Assembly (NCBI GenBank): GCA_015059335.1
Contig: SVAP01000002.1
Span: 76,170-140,169, forward strand
Direction: 5' to 3'
From: Bacillota bacterium
GTDB lineage: Bacteria > Bacillota_I > Bacilli_A > RF39 > UBA660
Length of the DNA stretch: 64,000 bases
Made by a program: the position numbers and the translations under genes. The notes under the pieces were generated by a model, which did not search any database, was not told the DNA's origin, and worked only from the letters and a program-made list of their open reading frames with translations. Of the stretch, positions 59,530 through 64,000 are shown in pieces. Every line of letters starts with the position of its first letter. The first letter of the stretch is position 1.

Positions 59530-60948
59530 TTATTGAATAATGTAAGCAGTTGATTTAGTTAATCCATCTCCATCACTTACATTAACATCTGACTTTAAGT
59601 TAATAACAGCACGTATTTTTCCCATATTATTTGCATTTGCAGTTTGATAATCAATTAAATTACTATCTCCAGAATGAAATCTGAAAATCGATGTATTTGA
59701 TTGTGCGGTCATTGTCCAAAAATCAACTCCATTATTTAAATACGTGGTATTATCTTGGACAGTAGACATATATCCACCTGCATACACTAATTCGTCCGCA
59801 GTAATTAATCCAACTTTTTTATTAACCATTATAGAATTTTCAGAACATACAAATGTAGGTGTTGGTGTATTATTTAATAATCTTTCTCCTATATTAGTGT
59901 CTATATCATTACAAAATGTACTAGTAACTACTTTATTATCTATTTCTGCATTATTTCCAATATTTGAATTATACCATGATTCTACGCCACTTTTAACCTC
60001 ACTATCGGTATTATTGTTATTTACATAGTTTGAGGTGTTCAAAGAATTCCATATTACATAATCAGATATAGGATTTTCAGTTATTAATTTAATTGTTCTA
60101 TCTTCGTTAATTCTAACTACTCTCCATATTATTGGTTCATCAACTGTATTTCCACCATCAACTGTTTTATATGTTCCAAAGCTAACATAATTATTCATGT
60201 TATATGAGTCATTTGAAGTACTTCCTCTAAAATAATAAGTTGGGACACCATTTATACTTTTAGTAATATCTCCTTGTTGTACATATAGTCCTCTATCAGT
60301 TGATGTGCTTGAATAAGTTGGTTTCGTAGTTATTACATTAGCATAATTTGAACCTAATATTTTACATGCTAAAGTGTTTTCGTTTCCAACCTCGCATGGT
60401 TCTATTACTTCTTCGATTGAGCCTAGTTGATTTCTATCACTATTTAATACGATTTCATTTCTTATAAAACCACTTTGTACACCTAGTGTTACTGTTACAT
60501 CGGATGTCGAAGTATTATTTATGCCAATTCTAATTGTCTTTTTTGAATTGTTATTTCCGACAGAATTTAGTGTGGATGATTCTAAGTTAAGTGATGTATT
60601 TGTAACACCAACGGTTACTCCATCATTAGTTTCAGATATTGTATAATACAATTTATATTTTGCATCTATATTCGAAATATTTGAAACTGTCAAATCTATA
60701 AAACTTTTTTCTCCCGCTAAGACTACTATATTTTTTGTTAAACTTTCTGCAGGAGATGTACTAGTAGATAATGTTAAGTTTATATCTGGTACAACTATTG
60801 ATGCAACAGATGATTTTTCATAACTATTTTCAAAAATAGCAAAAGAAGTGTATATTGATATGAACAATAATGAGAGAACAATGAAAAATAACATTAGTAT
60901 TTCTCTGATAAAGTGTTTTTTAAAAAGTATCTCTTTTATTGTTACCAT
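59530..60948 (-). CDS. Membrane-anchored surface protein, Ser/Thr/Asn rich
   Basis: A 472-residue protein. An N-terminal membrane helix (about 15-40, REILMLFFIVLSLLFISIYTSFAIF) precedes an immunoglobulin-like stretch (about 50-170: VPDINLTLSTST .. ITVSNISN). A second domain starts at CEVGNENTLACKILG and includes PIIWRVVRINEDRTIKLIT and GLITADELVYAGGYMS..DFWTMTA, a pattern I associate with surface proteins of uncultured Firmicutes. Function unknown; there is no LPXTG. AGAGGTGT is the SD and a TATAAT box lies within the 3' end of dnaE. It separates dnaE from ddl-murF. Confidence 0.72.
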   Translation of the reverse strand: MVTIKEILFKKHFIREILMLFFIVLSLLFISIYTSFAIFENSYEKSSVASIVVPDINLTLSTSTSPAESLTKNIVVLAGEKSFIDLTVSNISNIDAKYKLYYTISETNDGVTVGVTNTSLNLESSTLNSVGNNNSKKTIRIGINNTSTSDVTVTLGVQSGFIRNEIVLNSDRNQLGSIEEVIEPCEVGNENTLACKILGSNYANVITTKPTYSSTSTDRGLYVQQGDITKSINGVPTYYFRGSTSNDSYNMNNYVSFGTYKTVDGGNTVDEPIIWRVVRINEDRTIKLITENPISDYVIWNSLNTSNYVNNNNTDSEVKSGVESWYNSNIGNNAEIDNKVVTSTFCNDIDTNIGERLLNNTPTPTFVCSENSIMVNKKVGLITADELVYAGGYMSTVQDNTTYLNNGVDFWTMTAQSNTSIFRFHSGDSNLIDYQTANANNMGKIRAVINLKSDVNVSDGDGLTKSTAYIIQ

Positions 60949-60991
60949 CTTAACACCTCTTTTCTACTATGTACATACATTATAAATTATA

Positions 60992-63925
60992 TTACAAAAT
61001 TATAATTTTTTCAACAACTATTTGTATCTTATCATTTCTGTTGTCAACGCGACCCGATACTGAAATTATAGTGTTTTCAGGAATATCTTTATATTCTTCA
61101 TATGTTTTAGGAAATAAAGTTAAATCAATGGTAGAATATTCATCTATACATTTATAGAATGCCATTTTTTCTTTTTTCTTTGTTTCAATTTCTTTTTTAC
61201 TTTCTAAAATTAAATTTATTGTTATATTTTTGTTTATATATTTGTTTAAATTATTAATTTTTAAATTATTTTCTTTATTATATTTTTCTAGTGGATGCAC
61301 TGATAAATAAAATCCAAATGATTTATATTCTTTGTTCATAAGTATTTCGTCACTATATTCTTTAAATATTTCTAGTTCCGGTTTATCAACTAAACTTTCA
61401 TCTAAATCTTTAACTAATTCAGCATAATTAATTACTAAATCTAAATTTTCTATTAGGGTTTTTCTATTGTATTCAAACTTTTTAAAACATCCTACTTCTA
61501 TTAATGATTCTATAACCTTTTTATTTATAGTTTTTGAATACATACGTTTTACAAAATCTATAAAATCTATAAATTCTCCATTTTCTCTTTCTTTAAGTAT
61601 CTCTTTAGTAACAATATTACCAATATTTTTAATAATGGATAATGGACATCTAATTCCATCTTTTTCTGTATTATATTTATCTAGAGATAAATTAATATCC
61701 GGTTCTAGTATATTTATTTTATTTAATTTAGCTTCTAAAAGATAATCTTTTGTTTTAATTTCACTACCAATAACATTATTTAATAAATTTGATATAAAAT
61801 ATTTAGGATAATGCGCCTTTAAATATGCCATTTGATATGCAACTATTGAATATGCAACAGAATGTGATTTGTTAAAACCATAGTTAGCGAATTTTAATAT
61901 CATTTCATATACATATTCAGCAATTTCTTTAGTGTATCCTTTTTTAATAGAATTATTTATAAACTTTTCTTTTTCTTTGTTTAATATTTCTATTTTCTTT
62001 TTAGACATTGCTCTACGTAATATATCAGCTTCACCAAGTGAGTATCCAGCCATAATATTCGCCACTTGCATTATTTGTTCTTGATATATCATTATTCCAT
62101 ATGTAGGTTTTAAAATACTTTCTAAATCTTCATGTATATAATCTATTTTTTCTTTACCAAATTTTCTATTAATATAATGTGGTATGTTGTCCATTGGTCC
62201 TGGTCTAAATAATGCTATAGCTGCAATTATATCGTTAAATGAGGTAACTTTTAATTGTTTTAAAAAACTTTTCATACCTTCTGATTCAAATTGGAAAATC
62301 CCCTCAGTATTTACTGAATAAAACACAAATAATGTTTTTTTATCATTTAAAGCAATATTATTTAAATCGAGTTTAATATTTTCTTTTTTTTCAATTTCTT
62401 TTGTAACATCATTAATAATTGTTAAATTCTTAAGACCTAAAAAGTCCATTTTTAATAATCCTAAATCTTCTAGATGTTCCATAGTATAACCAGTTAAATA
62501 ATATTCATTATTTTTAACTAGAGGTATTATATTATCTAGTAATCTATCTGACATTACTATACCAGCGGCATGGATACTTGAATGTCTTTTTAAACCTTCT
62601 AAATGAATGGAAATATCATATAATTTTTTTAGATCATTATTAGAGTTGATTAAGTTTTTAAATAAATTATTTTTTTCGTATAATTGTTGTAAGTTTTCTT
62701 TTTCTATGTATTTAACTACCCTATCGGTTAATTTGGTTGGTAAATCAATTACTCTTGCTACATCTCTTACTACTTGTTTAGAACCCATTGTCCCAAATGT
62801 AATAATATTTGCGACATTTTTATTCCCATATTTTTTAATACAGTATTCTACTACTTCATCTCTTCTATCATATTGAAAGTCAGTATCAATATCTGGCATT
62901 GTTACACGTTCTGGATTTAGAAAACGTTCAAATAATAAATCATATTTGATTGGATCTATATCGGTAATACCAAGTGTGTAAGATACTAAACTACCAGCCG
63001 CACTTCCTCTTCCAGGTCCCACTAATATTCCATTTTTTTTAGCAAATTTTATAAAGTCAAACACAACTAAAAAATAATTACAAAATCCCATTTTGTTAAT
63101 TATATTTAATTCGTATTGTAATCTATTTAAATAAACATTGATATCACCAGTTTTAATGCGTTTTTTTAACCCTTTAGTACATAAAGTAGATAAATATTCA
63201 AATTCATCGTTTTCGTTTCTATATTTAGGTAATAATGCTTTAGTTTCTTTTTCAAACTTTACATTACACATATCACTTATAGTATTTGTACTAACAAAAT
63301 TTTTAGTAATGTTTTTAATTTCGTTACTATCAAGTAAATGATGGTTTACAAATTTATAAAAAATACCATCTTCCTCTTTTTTACCGTCCCTAATCAAATA
63401 AGAATAATTTAAATATTTTCCATCTTCGTTATTTAAAAACAAAACCTCGTTAATAAAAACTTTATTTTTAACTCCTTCAATACTATTTTCTTCTTTTTTG
63501 TTAGAAAAACCAATATAAATATTTTTATATATTTTTTTTAAACCCTTATATATACTTGAACTTAAATAAGGTACAATACATACTAAATTATCTTTATATT
63601 GCAATAAATCTTTACCTGTTACTATTCTCTCACTTTGAATAGTGGATATTTTAATAAGATTTTTATATCCTTCATTATTTATTGCATAAAGTAATATTCT
63701 TTTATCAATTTCATCTTTACCTTTTAATATTACTTCAAGACCAATTATTGGTTTAATATCATTTTTAATACATTCGTTATAAAATTCCATTACACCAGAC
63801 ATGTTATTATCAGTTATTCCAAGTGATTTTAAACCTAATTCTTTACTTTTATGTATTAATTTTTTAATTGTTACTAGACTTGATAAAAGTGAATAATCAG
63901 TTTTTATCCATAATGGTGTATACAT
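60992..63925 (-). CDS. dnaE: DNA polymerase III alpha subunit DnaE
   Basis: Replicative polymerase subunit, 977 residues, shorter than E. coli DnaE (1160). Order: PHP domain (1 to about 200), catalytic core with GPGRGSAAGSLVSYTLGITDIDP and the metal-binding PDIDTDFQYDRRDEVVEY, FGTMGSKQVVRDVAR, RHSSIHAAGIVMS, LFRPGPMDNIPHYI and FNKSHSVAYSIVAYQMAYLKAHYP, then a helix-hairpin-helix region and a C-terminal OB fold. In the PHP domain the usual HxH at the start is replaced by PLWIKTDYS, so PHP proofreading is probably lost, as in other low-GC Firmicutes DnaE. The C-terminal tau-binding domain is short. Confidence 0.95.
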   Translation of the reverse strand: MYTPLWIKTDYSLLSSLVTIKKLIHKSKELGLKSLGITDNNMSGVMEFYNECIKNDIKPIIGLEVILKGKDEIDKRILLYAINNEGYKNLIKISTIQSERIVTGKDLLQYKDNLVCIVPYLSSSIYKGLKKIYKNIYIGFSNKKEENSIEGVKNKVFINEVLFLNNEDGKYLNYSYLIRDGKKEEDGIFYKFVNHHLLDSNEIKNITKNFVSTNTISDMCNVKFEKETKALLPKYRNENDEFEYLSTLCTKGLKKRIKTGDINVYLNRLQYELNIINKMGFCNYFLVVFDFIKFAKKNGILVGPGRGSAAGSLVSYTLGITDIDPIKYDLLFERFLNPERVTMPDIDTDFQYDRRDEVVEYCIKKYGNKNVANIITFGTMGSKQVVRDVARVIDLPTKLTDRVVKYIEKENLQQLYEKNNLFKNLINSNNDLKKLYDISIHLEGLKRHSSIHAAGIVMSDRLLDNIIPLVKNNEYYLTGYTMEHLEDLGLLKMDFLGLKNLTIINDVTKEIEKKENIKLDLNNIALNDKKTLFVFYSVNTEGIFQFESEGMKSFLKQLKVTSFNDIIAAIALFRPGPMDNIPHYINRKFGKEKIDYIHEDLESILKPTYGIMIYQEQIMQVANIMAGYSLGEADILRRAMSKKKIEILNKEKEKFINNSIKKGYTKEIAEYVYEMILKFANYGFNKSHSVAYSIVAYQMAYLKAHYPKYFISNLLNNVIGSEIKTKDYLLEAKLNKINILEPDINLSLDKYNTEKDGIRCPLSIIKNIGNIVTKEILKERENGEFIDFIDFVKRMYSKTINKKVIESLIEVGCFKKFEYNRKTLIENLDLVINYAELVKDLDESLVDKPELEIFKEYSDEILMNKEYKSFGFYLSVHPLEKYNKENNLKINNLNKYINKNITINLILESKKEIETKKKEKMAFYKCIDEYSTIDLTLFPKTYEEYKDIPENTIISVSGRVDNRNDKIQIVVEKIIIL

Positions 63926-64000
63926 ATTATCACTCCTATCTTCCTAATTAAATTATATAATATTTTTCATTTGTTTAAAAGAAAAAACATATATTTTATT

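Noticed and set aside
61467-63341. Forward-strand ORFs of 67-92 codons
   Set aside because: Shadows of dnaE on the other strand; no SD and low-complexity content.
60992-63925. Novel loss of the DnaE PHP active site
   Set aside because: The initial HxH is missing, but low-GC Firmicutes DnaE proteins are known to have degenerate PHP sites, so it is not new.

Overview
The window is very AT-rich DNA from a low-GC Gram-positive (Firmicutes/Bacilli-like) bacterium with a compact genome. Most genes are 0-60 bp apart and many overlap. Four recognisable endospore genes of the spoIVA/spoIVB/spoIIM/spoVIF set plus an alpha/beta small acid-soluble spore protein are present, so the organism is, or recently was, a spore former. 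A type B RNase P RNA, a Bacillus-type SOS box and the orders gpsB-rnpB, rodZ-pgsA-recA and rimM-trmD-rplS-lepB also point to Bacilli. UGA is a stop (cysE ends in TGA), so the mycoplasma code is not used. Pyruvate:ferredoxin oxidoreductase and acetate kinase indicate an anaerobic fermenter. An uncultured gut lineage near the RF39/Erysipelotrichales/Mollicutes-related Bacilli would fit, but that placement is inference.

Layout. 1-718: tail of a superfamily-1 helicase. 917-2413: secreted VanY-fold protein whose zinc-site residues are replaced. 2498-6132: three genes for a cell-surface assembly that I do not recognise. 6203-10544: MTA/SAH nucleosidase, then an alpha/beta hydrolase, a membrane-anchored MurF-like ligase and a D-Ala-D-Ala ligase. 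10651-15346: der, gpsA, spoVIF, a sugar transferase and spoIVA (reverse). 15516-31630: nifJ, mutL, a cysteine desulfurase/thioredoxin/CcdA/thiI sulfur block, a spore SASP, ackA, a DHH phosphoesterase, ysxC, a lone pseudopilin, glyA and folD. 31731-41091: tRNA-Met, PAP2 phosphatase, cysE, queH, the rimM-trmD-rplS-lepB ribosome block, gpsB-rnpB, rodZ, pgsA and recA. 41185-49958: rhomboid, lspA, rluD, tgt, nusB, a double-HTH regulator and two secreted InlB-repeat/dockerin proteins. 50048-56774: xseAB, spoIVB, a 28-codon membrane ORF, spoIIM, an HExxH protein, mnmA and an HTH protein. 57129-63925 (all reverse): dnaE, a surface protein, then a second ddl and a canonical murF.

Links between genes. 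Sulfur moves from cysteine through the desulfurase to ThiI and MnmA for tRNA thiolation. QueH and Tgt belong to queuosine modification. Two separate ddl/murF pairs serve cell-wall precursor synthesis. Recurrent regulatory signs are very short leaders, with the Shine-Dalgarno (SD) about 6 bp after a TATAAT box; terminators that overlap stop codons; and one terminator hairpin that also holds the SD and a sigma-K-like promoter of spoVIF.

Starts were chosen by SD spacing, where GGTGAT and AGGAGG are the common forms; several starts therefore lie a few codons inside the longest open frame. All functional calls come from reading motifs. No database search was run.
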